From assembly GCA_022563055.1 (NCBI GenBank), contig JADFOB010000052.1, positions 1-8,012 of the forward strand: DNA of 8,012 nucleotides. The letters run 5' to 3'. This document shows, piece after piece, positions 1-5,730 of the stretch (the first letter of the stretch is position 1; each line of letters begins with the position of its first letter). This DNA is from Planctomycetota bacterium. GTDB lineage: Bacteria > Planctomycetota > Phycisphaerae > UBA1845. The notes below the pieces were generated by a model that searched no databases, was not told the origin of the DNA, and saw only the letters and a program-made list of their open reading frames with translations. A program made the translations under genes and the position numbers.

Positions 1-91
1 GACCACACTTAGCTGGATCAACATTCCCCGGACTGAACGGCAAAGAGTCGACTGGACGGGTACGGATACCGAGACGGGATGGTGGCGGATC

Positions 92-274
92 GTGGCGGAG
101 ATCTCCTGCAGCTCCTGCGGCGCATATCATGCCGCCGATTCTGATCCAACTAACGATAAGGAAGTTGCGACTACCCTCGCCTTGGCGTTATTCAACCACG
201 CCGGGTGGCGCGTCGATAGGCGTTCCCGAGTAGTTTGCCCGGACTGTGCGCAGAAGTCTGGGTTCGATACGTAG
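92..274 (+). CDS. Small four-cysteine (zinc-ribbon-like) hypothetical protein, possibly the 3' part of a longer gene
   Basis: The predicted product is 60 residues from a GTG start. It has two CxxC knuckles, C6-S-S-C9 near the N-terminus and C49-P-D-C52 near the C-terminus, about 40 residues apart. This suggests one zinc site holding a small ribbon; the GW pair at 38-39 just before the second knuckle could be a core element. I do not recognise the family and assign no function. The start is uncertain. No good Shine-Dalgarno precedes the GTG, there is no in-frame ATG upstream, and the same frame is open to base 2 of the window, so this could be the end of a longer protein cut by the left edge. 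The stop codon lies inside a strong hairpin (260-291). It is in the same direction as the VOC gene 84 bases downstream. The reverse-strand reading across this region has no recognisable domain and was set aside. Confidence 0.5.
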   Translation: MAEISCSSCGAYHAADSDPTNDKEVATTLALALFNHAGWRVDRRSRVVCPDCAQKSGFDT

Positions 275-291
275 CCCGGGGCTACGAACCC
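260..291. terminator. Hairpin overlapping the stop codon of the small cysteine protein
   Basis: GGGTTC (260-265) pairs with GAACCC (286-291), and inside it GTAGCCC (271-277) pairs with GGGCTAC (279-285) around a single G, with a short bulge at 266-270. The stop codon TAG (272-274) sits in the inner stem. No T-run follows, so this is not a classical intrinsic terminator. It may instead be one of the many palindromic elements in this window, or protect an mRNA 3' end. The pairing is seen directly; the role is inferred. Confidence 0.4.
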
Positions 292-347
292 TTCAGCGGG
301 ATTTGCGTGCCGATCAAAGGAGGCGCATATCCGCTGGTGGGAAGATC

Positions 348-351
348 GGAG
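348..351 (+). promoter_or_regulatory. Ribosome binding site of the VOC gene
   Basis: GGAG lies seven bases before the ATG at 359 and supports that start. A stronger AAAGGAGG at 316-323 lies further upstream but has no start codon at a usable distance in the VOC frame. Confidence 0.55.
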
Positions 352-358
352 CGAAAGG

Positions 359-718
359 ATGTCGGTCAAACACATCAGTGCCGTGACACTTGCCGTTTGT
401 AGCATGCCACGCTCTGTCAGGTTTTACCAACGCCTGGGATTTGAGATCGTCCACGGCGGCGAAGAATCCCGGTTTAGTAGCTTGCGCTGCGGGGAGGCGT
501 TTGTGAATCTGGCAGCCGATCCCAGCTATCATGGTCATGGGTGGGGTCGCGTCATTTTCCGTGTGGCCGATGCCGACGCCCACTTCGCAGCCCTGTGCTC
601 GGCAGGACTGCAGCCGGAAACGCCCCAGGACGCGCCATGGGGCGAGCGCTTCTTTCACGTCCAAGATCCCGACGGCCACGAACTGAGCTTCGCAGCGCTG
701 CTGCCCGCACAAGACTGA
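359..718 (+). CDS. VOC-superfamily (glyoxalase/bleomycin-resistance fold) protein
   Basis: The product is 119 residues, the usual size of a single-module vicinal-oxygen-chelate protein with two beta-alpha-beta-beta-beta repeats. The first repeat begins HISAVTLAV (5-13), followed by a helix with the family-typical SVRFYQRLGFEIVH (19-32). The second repeat holds GRVIFRVADADAHFAAL (63-79) and ends with the hallmark VQDPDGHELSF (101-111). H5 and E108 are at the positions where VOC metalloenzymes usually place metal ligands, so a divalent-metal site is plausible. Substrate cannot be told: the family includes glyoxalase I, extradiol dioxygenases, fosfomycin and bleomycin resistance proteins and many of unknown role. 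The ATG at 359 is preceded by GGAG at good spacing. It is probably cytosolic; no signal peptide is visible. It is convergent with the sugar-nucleotide cluster and separated from it by the hairpin-rich gap, so there is no evidence that it belongs to that cluster. Confidence 0.9.
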   Translation: MSVKHISAVTLAVCSMPRSVRFYQRLGFEIVHGGEESRFSSLRCGEAFVNLAADPSYHGHGWGRVIFRVADADAHFAALCSAGLQPETPQDAPWGERFFHVQDPDGHELSFAALLPAQD

Positions 719-1081
719 GTTACGGGTCCGTGACAGAATCGGCGGGGGTGGTCGCAGGCTGAAAGCCTGCTCGGAAGTAGCCGGTGGCAAGCGTAGCGCC
801 GCCACCGGGGGGGGCCAAGCCGCCCGACCCTGAAGGGGTCGTCTGTTTTCTGGGGCGTTTGCGACGTGACGCTTCTGCGACCCTTTCAGGGTCGAATGAA
901 ACATGGGTACCGTGATCCGTGGGCGGCGTCCGCCTCGGGCGGACTTGCCCACAGCTACTGTCGTCCAGCCTTTCAGGCTGGGGGCGCTATAGGGTGAAAC
1001 ACTAATGCCAGGTCACAGGTGGTCTTGCGGGTTGATCCTTGTGGCACAACTCACTCCCCGCGCGGACCCAGGCAGCGAGCG
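719..1081. repeat. Gene-free convergent gap with a cluster of palindromic hairpins
   Basis: This 363-base gap lies between the ends of two convergent genes and holds no credible gene. Six hairpins are visible. At 754-770 GCAGGCT-GAA-AGCCTGC. At 781-808 CCGGTGGC/GCCACCGG with a 12-base loop. At 825-841 CGACCC-TGAAG-GGGTCG. At 878-894 CGACCCT-TTC-AGGGTCG. At 919-952 a two-step structure, an outer GTGGGC/GCCCAC around an inner GTCCGCC-TCG-GGCGGAC. At 965-981 CCAGCCT-TTC-AGGCTGG. Three have a 7-bp stem with a GAA or TTC loop. They resemble REP-like palindromes common between planctomycete genes and may end transcription from both sides, but no T-runs follow them. I see nothing further in 982-1081. 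Confidence 0.75.
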
Positions 1082-2047
1082 CTATGTGTCTTTCCGCTTC
1101 TGGTTGATGACCATCTCGAGCGTTTGTGTCAGGTTGGTCTCGGGCTTGTAGCCGACCGCTTCGTGGACTCGGTCCAGACACGGAACCCGCTGCATCATGT
1201 CGTCGAATGGCCGGCCATAGGCTTCTTCATACGAGAGGAACTTCTTGCCGCTCTTACTGCCGGTCATCTCGATGATCTTGTCCGCCAACGCCTCGATGGA
1301 TATCTCCTCGGTCGATCCGATGTTGTAGACGCGTCCCGGCGCCTTGGGGCAATCCATCAGCTTCAGCACGCAACCGATGACGTCACCCACATAAGCGAAG
1401 CACCGTTTTTGCTTCCCCGTACCGTAGATCAACAGGGGTTCGTTCTTCAAAGCCCGCTCGACGAAACGTGGGATGACCATGCCGTATTGCCCCGCCTGGC
1501 GAGGACCAACGGTGTTGAAGAAGCGTGCGACCACAACCTTGAGACCGAACTCCTGGTGGTACGCCAAGGCCAAGAACTCGTCGATCGCCTTGGAGCAGGC
1601 GTAGGACCAGCGCGAGAACCTCGTGGAACCCAACACCGTGTCGTCGTCTTCACGAAAGGGCACTTTCTCGCTCTTGCCGTAAACCTCGCTCGTGGAGGCG
1701 ATCAAAACCTTCTTGCGGAACTTGTTGGCCACGGTCATCACGACCTCGGTCCCGTGGATGTTCGTTTCAATCGTATGGACCGGCTGATCCACGATGAGTT
1801 GAACGCCGACGGCGGCTGCCAGGTGAAAGACGACGTCGCACCGCTCGACAAGCAGATGCACCGTTTCGGAGTTGCGAACATCATCGACCACGAGCTGAAA
1901 CTTGTCGGAGTCCAGCACACCTTCGACGTTGGCAAGACATCCCGTGCTGAGGTCGTCCAGCGCTACGACCTCGTGACCGCACTCGAGAAGGCGGTCCACC
2001 AGATGAGATCCAATGAAACCCGCACCGCCCGTGACCAATGCTTTCAT
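1082..2047 (-). CDS. NAD-dependent epimerase/dehydratase (extended SDR), nucleotide-sugar epimerase or UDP-glucuronate decarboxylase-like
   Basis: The product is 321 residues, typical for extended short-chain dehydrogenases acting on UDP- or GDP-sugars. The Rossmann NAD motif TGGAGFIG is at 6-13, with the acidic pair D31-D32 that prefers NAD over NADP. HLAAAVGV is at 75-82. The catalytic Ser/Thr lies in STSEVYG (118-124) and Y149xxxK153 completes the triad. RFFNTVGPRQ (175-184) and RCFAYVGD (215-222) are substrate-side motifs shared by UDP-glucose 4-epimerases, UDP-glucuronate decarboxylases and relatives. Which of these reactions it performs cannot be settled by eye. It follows wecB and the UDP-glucose dehydrogenase, so UDP-glucuronate or UDP-GlcNAc derivatives are likely substrates. 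I chose ATG 2047: the protein begins MKALVTGGAGFIG there, as relatives do, and GAGGA lies five bases upstream. The longer reading from 2152 translates repeat DNA. Confidence 0.92.
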   Translation of the reverse strand: MKALVTGGAGFIGSHLVDRLLECGHEVVALDDLSTGCLANVEGVLDSDKFQLVVDDVRNSETVHLLVERCDVVFHLAAAVGVQLIVDQPVHTIETNIHGTEVVMTVANKFRKKVLIASTSEVYGKSEKVPFREDDDTVLGSTRFSRWSYACSKAIDEFLALAYHQEFGLKVVVARFFNTVGPRQAGQYGMVIPRFVERALKNEPLLIYGTGKQKRCFAYVGDVIGCVLKLMDCPKAPGRVYNIGSTEEISIEALADKIIEMTGSKSGKKFLSYEEAYGRPFDDMMQRVPCLDRVHEAVGYKPETNLTQTLEMVINQKRKDT

Positions 2048-2052
2048 ATTCG

Positions 2053-2057
2053 TCCTC
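2053..2057 (-). promoter_or_regulatory. Ribosome binding site deciding the SDR gene start
   Basis: GAGGA on the minus strand lies five bases before ATG 2047. It supports that start over the in-frame ATG at 2152, which would add 35 residues encoded by the inverted repeat. Confidence 0.7.
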
Positions 2058-2112
2058 GATGAGCCCGTATCACTACCAACACCCGGCTCCTTGGCATTGC
2101 AACAAGCGAACA

Positions 2113-2226
2113 ACCACAGAGACACAGAGGCACCGAGAAGAACCGGATTCAATCAGACAAGAGTCGTCTTACCAACTCGGCACCTTCTTGCCTCTTGTCT
2201 TCTCTGCGTCTCTGTGCCTCTGTGGT
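2113..2226. repeat. Imperfect 29-bp inverted repeat of the CACAGAG type between ugd and the SDR gene
   Basis: The left arm 2113-2141 and the reverse complement of the right arm 2198-2226 match at 25 of 29 bases; both begin ACCACAGAG and end GAGAAGA. A second perfect 9-bp pair lies inside, AGACAAGAG (2155-2163) with CTCTTGTCT (2192-2200). The element fills most of the 191-base gap between the stop of ugd and the start of the SDR gene. CACAGAGNCACAGAG palindromes recur between genes in planctomycetes and other bacteria (recalled, not searched). A strong RNA stem here could lower expression of the SDR gene relative to ugd, or mark a transcription end; this is inference. Confidence 0.8.
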
Positions 2227-2238
2227 GACTCCTCCGAG

Positions 2239-3555
2239 CTAGACCGCCGGCTTGTCGGGGCGACCGACGCAATAGTACCGAAATCCACGCTTGGCGAGCA
2301 GTGACGGATCGTACATGTTCCTGCCGTCGAAGATCAGCTTGCTCGGGATTCGCTCGGCGATCAGGTCGAAATCGGGCGTTCGGAATTTCGCCCAATCGGT
2401 GAAGATCACCAGCGCGTCGGCACCGCGCAGCGCCTCGTAGCCATCCTCGCACATCTCGACCGTTTCGCCAAGCTCGGCGGCGGCGGGTTCCATGGCCTCC
2501 GGGTCGTGCGCGCGGATCTTGATACCATGCTCCAGGAAAATACGGATGGCCGCGATCGCCGGCGACTCCCGAACGTCGTCGGTTCGGGACTTAAACGCCA
2601 GACCCCAGACAGCCAGCGTCGTCTTTGCACACGCATCGCCCAGGACGTCAATCACCCGCTGGGCGAACAGGCGGCGCTGGCGCTGGTTCACCTCCTGAAC
2701 CGCAGCCACGATGCTGACGGGGAAGTCGACCGATTCGCCCATCGAAACCAATGCGCTAACATCCTTGGGAAAGCACGATCCGCCATAGCCGATCCCCGGA
2801 AACAGGAAGGCTGTGCCGATCCGCGAGTCGGAGCCCACACCTTGCCGAACCAGCTCGACGTCCGCGCCGAATCGATCGCAGAGCCCCGCGATCTCGTTCA
2901 TAAAGGAGATGCGCGTCGCGAGCATGGCGTTCGCCGCGTACTTCGTCATCTCGGCGCTGGCGGGGTCCATGACGAGGATACGCTCGGTCCGGCGCATAAA
3001 CGCGCCGTAAAGCTCCTTCATCACCAGGACGACAGCCGGGTTCGTGGCACCGATGATGACGCGGTCGGGCTTCATGAAGTCCTCGATCGCGGCGCCTTCC
3101 TTGAGGAATTCGGGGTTACTGACGTAATCGAAGGGGTGCTCGGTCTCCGCGGCGATCGTCTCCATGACCTTCCGGTGCGTACCGACCGGAACGGTGCTCT
3201 TCATCACGACGATCCGGTAATCGTCCATGACCCGGCCGATCGTTCTAACGACTTCCAGGATCGCCCCGAGGTCGGCTGAGCCGTCCGAGGCACAAGGCGT
3301 TCCGACCGCCAGGAAGATGATGCGGGACTGTTGGATCGCCTCGACAAGGTCGGTGGTGAAGATCAGGCGTTTGGCGGCGCTGTTACGCAACACCATCTCC
3401 GTCAGACCCGGCTCGTAGATGGGCACTTCGCCTTGAAGCAGCTTGCGGATCTTTCGCTCATCGATATCGACACAGGTGACGTGATTGCCGCTCTCGGCGA
3501 AACACGCGCCCGCCACCAGTCCCACGTAACCCGTACCCACGATCGCAATCTTCAT
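2239..3555 (-). CDS. ugd: UDP-glucose 6-dehydrogenase (UDP-glucose/GDP-mannose dehydrogenase family)
   Basis: The product is 438 residues, the usual length. It oxidises UDP-glucose to UDP-glucuronate with two NAD in the cytosol. Domains in order: an N-terminal NAD-binding Rossmann domain with GTGYVGLVAGACFAESG (7-23), the acidic D30 and D32, and VGTPCASDGSADL (84-96); a central dimerisation helix region with EMTKYAANAMLATRISFMNE (202-221), where K205 is the conserved lysine; GIGYGGSCFPKD (254-265) with catalytic C261; and a C-terminal UDP-binding domain with WGLAFKSRTDDVRESPA (317-333). NPEFLKEG (147-154) and STVPVGT (120-126) are also conserved. All key residues are present. ATG 3555 has GGGAG seven bases upstream. 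It starts 45 bases after wecB and so is probably co-transcribed with it. A UDP-ManNAc dehydrogenase (WecC-like) is the main alternative because wecB is adjacent, but the sequence looks closer to the UDP-glucose enzymes. Confidence 0.93.
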   Translation of the reverse strand: MKIAIVGTGYVGLVAGACFAESGNHVTCVDIDERKIRKLLQGEVPIYEPGLTEMVLRNSAAKRLIFTTDLVEAIQQSRIIFLAVGTPCASDGSADLGAILEVVRTIGRVMDDYRIVVMKSTVPVGTHRKVMETIAAETEHPFDYVSNPEFLKEGAAIEDFMKPDRVIIGATNPAVVLVMKELYGAFMRRTERILVMDPASAEMTKYAANAMLATRISFMNEIAGLCDRFGADVELVRQGVGSDSRIGTAFLFPGIGYGGSCFPKDVSALVSMGESVDFPVSIVAAVQEVNQRQRRLFAQRVIDVLGDACAKTTLAVWGLAFKSRTDDVRESPAIAAIRIFLEHGIKIRAHDPEAMEPAAAELGETVEMCEDGYEALRGADALVIFTDWAKFRTPDFDLIAERIPSKLIFDGRNMYDPSLLAKRGFRYYCVGRPDKPAV

Positions 3556-3600
3556 GCAGCCACTCCCGCCATGCGTTTCAGGGAAGACACTTGTAGGGAT

Positions 3601-4695
3601 TCAACCGTTGCGAAGCAAGCATGCGACGATCCGCTCGGCCGTCCGCCCATCCCATAGATCAGGTACGACGCCCCCGCGTGGTGGGTCGCGCCGCAAGTCG
3701 CCATACGCCGACAGAATGCGCTCGGTGGTGCATCCAACCAGGCGATTCGTTCCTAGGGTCAGCGTAATGGGCCTCTCCGTGTTCTCACGAAGCGTCAGAC
3801 AGGGGACACCCAGGACCGTCGTTTCCTCTTGTATGCCGCCCGAGTCGGTCAGCACCACAGCCGCCCCATCCATGAGCTTCAGGAAGTCCAAATAGCCCAG
3901 CGGCTCGATCAAGCGCAAGTTGGCGATGCTCTCCACGCGGGTCGAGAGCCCGAGTCGCGCGAGGTTCTCTCTTGCACGCGGGTGACACGGGTAGATCACC
4001 GGCCAGTCGGCGCCAATCGCCTCGAGCGCGTCCAAGATCGAACCAAACACCGCCGGGTCGTCAACGTTGCTCGGACGGTGAAGCGTGACCAGCGCGTACT
4101 GCTTCTCGTGGATGCCCAGTTCCGACCAGATGGCCGACCCGGCGGCGCGCGTGCGGTGTCGGATCAGCGTATCCACCATCACGTTGCCAACCAGATGCAC
4201 CTTCCCATTGGCCACCCCCTCGCGCTGGAGGTTCTCGACGCCGCTGGGTTCCGTGACGAAGAGGGCGTCGCTCACCGCGTCGGTGACGATGCGGTTGATC
4301 TCCTCGGGCATGGTTCGGTCGAAGCTGCGCAACCCCGCCTCGACGTGCGCGAGCTTGACGCCCAGCTTGGAGGTAGCCAGTGCGCAGGCCATCGTCCCGT
4401 TCACGTCGCCAACGACGACGACCCAATCGGGTTGATAGTCTTGGCAGACCGGCTCGAACCTCTTGAGAATCTCCGCGGTCTGCGCAGCGTGCGATCCGCT
4501 TCCAACATCGAGATTCACATCCGGTCTGGGGATCTGGAGTTCGTCAAAGAAGAGACGGCTCATCTGATGGTCATAGTGCTGGCCCGTATGGACGAGGCGT
4601 GTCTCGACGCCGTCGGCGCGCGCGAGCGCATCCATGATGGGCGCGATCTTAATGAAGTTCGGCCTGGCGCCGCACACGCATAGGAATTTGACCAT
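3601..4695 (-). CDS. wecB: UDP-N-acetylglucosamine 2-epimerase (non-hydrolysing)
   Basis: The product is 364 residues, normal for the non-hydrolysing enzyme that interconverts UDP-GlcNAc and UDP-ManNAc in the cytosol. The fold is the two-domain GT-B type. Family motifs appear in order: CGARPNFIKIAP (8-19), HTGQHYD (36-42), VVGDVNGT (94-101), HVEAGLRSFDRTMPEEINR (117-135), TLHRPSN (204-210), HPR (238-240), DSGGIQEE (284-291) and RENTERPIT (303-311). D97, E119, E131 and H206 correspond to residues important for catalysis in the E. coli enzyme. The first motif reads GARPNFIK rather than the commoner GTRPEAIK, a conservative variation. ATG 4695 has AAGGA eight bases upstream. It is the first gene of the wecB-ugd pair, supplying UDP-ManNAc for surface glycans. 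The hydrolysing (NeuC) form is less likely given the motif set. Confidence 0.95.
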   Translation of the reverse strand: MVKFLCVCGARPNFIKIAPIMDALARADGVETRLVHTGQHYDHQMSRLFFDELQIPRPDVNLDVGSGSHAAQTAEILKRFEPVCQDYQPDWVVVVGDVNGTMACALATSKLGVKLAHVEAGLRSFDRTMPEEINRIVTDAVSDALFVTEPSGVENLQREGVANGKVHLVGNVMVDTLIRHRTRAAGSAIWSELGIHEKQYALVTLHRPSNVDDPAVFGSILDALEAIGADWPVIYPCHPRARENLARLGLSTRVESIANLRLIEPLGYLDFLKLMDGAAVVLTDSGGIQEETTVLGVPCLTLRENTERPITLTLGTNRLVGCTTERILSAYGDLRRDPPRGGVVPDLWDGRTAERIVACLLRNG

Positions 4696-4804
4696 CCGTT
4701 CGTTCCTTGCACCGCCCGGTTCCGGCGCGCGACCACGGCACTAACGTCCCATAAACCTTTGACCCGCTGGATATGGGCCAAGACTGTTCAGGACCGCCAT
4801 GTTT

Positions 4805-4825
4805 ATCGACCCCTCACGGGTCGAT
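4805..4825. repeat. Palindromic hairpin with CGACCC/GGGTCG core
   Basis: ATCGACCC (4805-4812) pairs perfectly with GGGTCGAT (4818-4825) around the loop CTCAC. The core stem is the same as in the hairpins at 825-841 and 878-894, with a different loop. It lies between the zinc-ribbon gene and wecB, upstream of wecB on the minus strand. No T-run follows in either direction. Confidence 0.65.
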
Positions 4826-4887
4826 CTCTATGGATTGGTGCCGATGGGCTGGGCGTAACTCGTCTTCCGCTGTCCGGAGACGCGTAG

Positions 4888-4927
4888 GGCAGGTCATTGT
4901 CCCGACTTGTCGGGGCGTTGCCCTGCC
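4888..4927. terminator. Large imperfect hairpin just downstream of the zinc-ribbon membrane gene
   Basis: Arms 4888-4906 and 4909-4927 pair at 15 of 19 positions around a two-base TT loop, with a perfect inner part CCCGAC-TT-GTCGGG and outer GGCAGG/CCTGCC. It begins 13 bases after the stop of the minus-strand gene ending at 4941, so it is well placed to terminate or process that transcript. There is no T-tract, and it may simply be one more intergenic palindrome. I see no convincing promoter for wecB in the remaining 4696-4887. Confidence 0.45.
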
Positions 4928-4940
4928 ATGTGTCGGGTTA

Positions 4941-5396
4941 TCAGGTAGTGTGAGCTGGGTTGCGGGGCGCCGCAGCGCCACATTCAGGACAAACCCCCGA
5001 AATATTCCCCGTGAGGTTGTAGCCACATTTCTGGCAATGGCCAGGTGGAGATGGGCGGTCGCGCCTCCATGCCAGGATCGTCGGAACACCGATCATCGCC
5101 AAGGGCACCCAGAGCGGCGTGATAAAGCACGAGGCCAGCGTCGGACTGCCGGGCTGATAGTCAAACCACCAAAAGAGCGCCACGCTGTTGATGTTCCGGC
5201 GAACAACCCAGCTGAAGTCATCAACCCAGTTATGATACCCGAACGCGATCGCACCCCATTGCAGGAAGCCGCAGTGATTCCCGCTGGTCCACGCGATGTT
5301 CCACCAGCGGGTCAGGACGATCGTAAGCGCGAGCAGGGCGCAGGTCAGCAGCCCCGCCCATTTGAGGATTCGTCGCTTACGGGGCAGTCTCCGCAT
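4941..5396 (-). CDS. Two-helix membrane protein with C-terminal zinc ribbon (planctomycete type)
   Basis: The product is 151 residues. A basic N-terminus (MRRLPRKRR) leads into a hydrophobic helix at about 12-30. An aromatic-rich stretch follows (35-85, with many W, F and Y), then a second hydrophobic segment at about 92-110 ending in AWRRDRP. The C-terminus is a zinc ribbon with C121xxC124 and C136xxC139 in the pattern CQKCGYNLTGNISGVCPECG (121-140). From memory this ribbon behind a membrane segment is very frequent in Phycisphaerae and other planctomycetes and has no assigned function. Positive charges at both membrane boundaries put the ribbon in the cytoplasm and the aromatic loop outside. 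ATG 5396 has only a weak ribosome site (GGAGG lies too far upstream); the N-terminal basic-plus-helix pattern supports the start. It follows the DUF5989 gene by 49 bases and could share its transcript. Function unknown. Confidence 0.8.
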   Translation of the reverse strand: MRRLPRKRRILKWAGLLTCALLALTIVLTRWWNIAWTSGNHCGFLQWGAIAFGYHNWVDDFSWVVRRNINSVALFWWFDYQPGSPTLASCFITPLWVPLAMIGVPTILAWRRDRPSPPGHCQKCGYNLTGNISGVCPECGAAAPRNPAHTT

Positions 5397-5445
5397 GAAC
5401 CAGAGTGTACCGTGCGCCCAGCAGCGCCTCCAGCACGCCCATTCA

Positions 5446-5604
5446 TTAGAAGAGCGGGTACAGAAACGGAGCGAGCGGTGAGGAGCTACTGACGACCATC
5501 AGGATTCCGACGATCAGCAAGACGGCAAGGAGCGGAATCAGCCACCACTTCTTCTCGTACTTGATGAACAGGACAAACTCTTTGAGTAATGATTGCTTCG
5601 CCAT
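5446..5604 (-). CDS. DUF5989 / SxtK-like small membrane protein
   Basis: The product is only 52 residues. It starts with a short amphipathic segment (MAKQSLLKEFVLFIKYEKK), then the characteristic KKWWLIPLLAVLLIVGIL (18-35) forming one membrane helix, and ends SSPLAPFLYPLF. The KKWWLIP start of the helix and the APFLYPLF end match what I recall of DUF5989, a family of about 50 residues found beside NodU/CmcH carbamoyltransferases, of which SxtK of the saxitoxin cluster is an example. Its biochemical role is not known. The likely topology is N-terminus in the cytoplasm (lysines before the helix). ATG 5604 has GGAG nine bases upstream, and the gene ends TAATGA. It lies downstream of the carbamoyltransferase on the same strand, separated by a repeat-filled gap of 236 bases. 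It may tether or assist that enzyme at the membrane; this is inference from neighbourhood. Confidence 0.85.
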   Translation of the reverse strand: MAKQSLLKEFVLFIKYEKKWWLIPLLAVLLIVGILMVVSSSSPLAPFLYPLF

Positions 5605-5620
5605 GCCCGCCAACTCCACG

Positions 5621-5724
5621 CTACCTCACCGACCGTACTCGACCGACCGCGCTCGAACGACCGTGCGTGACCGACTATCCTTCGTGCGTGACCGACTATC
5701 CTTGAACGACCGCGCGTGAACGAC
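5621..5724. repeat. Degenerate 14-bp tandem repeat array
   Basis: Read on the minus strand, about seven units begin GTCG[G/T]T and recur every 14 bases, with consensus GTCGKTCRMGYRCG. One unit is extended by AAGGATA, so its period is 21. Within it lies an exact tandem duplication of 21 bases (5662-5682 and 5683-5703, plus-strand start CGTGCGTGACC). The array sits just upstream of the DUF5989 gene. It contains no credible gene. Function unknown; possibly a variable-number repeat or a protein-binding array. Confidence 0.75.
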
Positions 5725-5730
5725 TGTGCT

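Noticed and set aside
314..952. Minus-strand open frame of 212 codons over the VOC gene and hairpin cluster
   Set aside because: It translates palindromic repeats and the complement of a VOC gene, with no domain.
1019..2062. Long plus-strand open frame (347 codons) opposite the SDR gene
   Set aside because: It mirrors the real gene codon by codon in a GC-rich genome; its translation has no recognisable motif, whereas the minus strand gives a full extended-SDR protein.
2506..3279. Plus-strand open frame opposite ugd
   Set aside because: Antisense shadow of a clearly identified gene, no start signals, no domain.
3829..4683. Plus-strand open frame opposite wecB
   Set aside because: Antisense shadow; the complementary strand carries every WecB family motif.
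4749..4800. Possible sigma70-like promoter upstream of wecB (TTGGCC ... TTTATG on the minus strand)
   Set aside because: The spacing is about 20 bases and the -10 match is poor; planctomycete promoters are not well described by this consensus.
5345..5450. Short minus-strand frames overlapping the TAATGA after DUF5989 (33 codons, and a 21-codon one from the next ATG)
   Set aside because: They lack conserved features and overlap the start of the zinc-ribbon gene; translational coupling is possible but nothing supports a real peptide.
4773..5492. Plus-strand open frame of 239 codons over the zinc-ribbon and DUF5989 genes
   Set aside because: Low-complexity Arg/Pro/Ala-rich translation spanning two credible minus-strand genes and a hairpin; composition effect.
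5621..5724. CRISPR array
   Set aside because: Units are only 14 bases, directly adjacent without unique spacers, and no cas gene is present.
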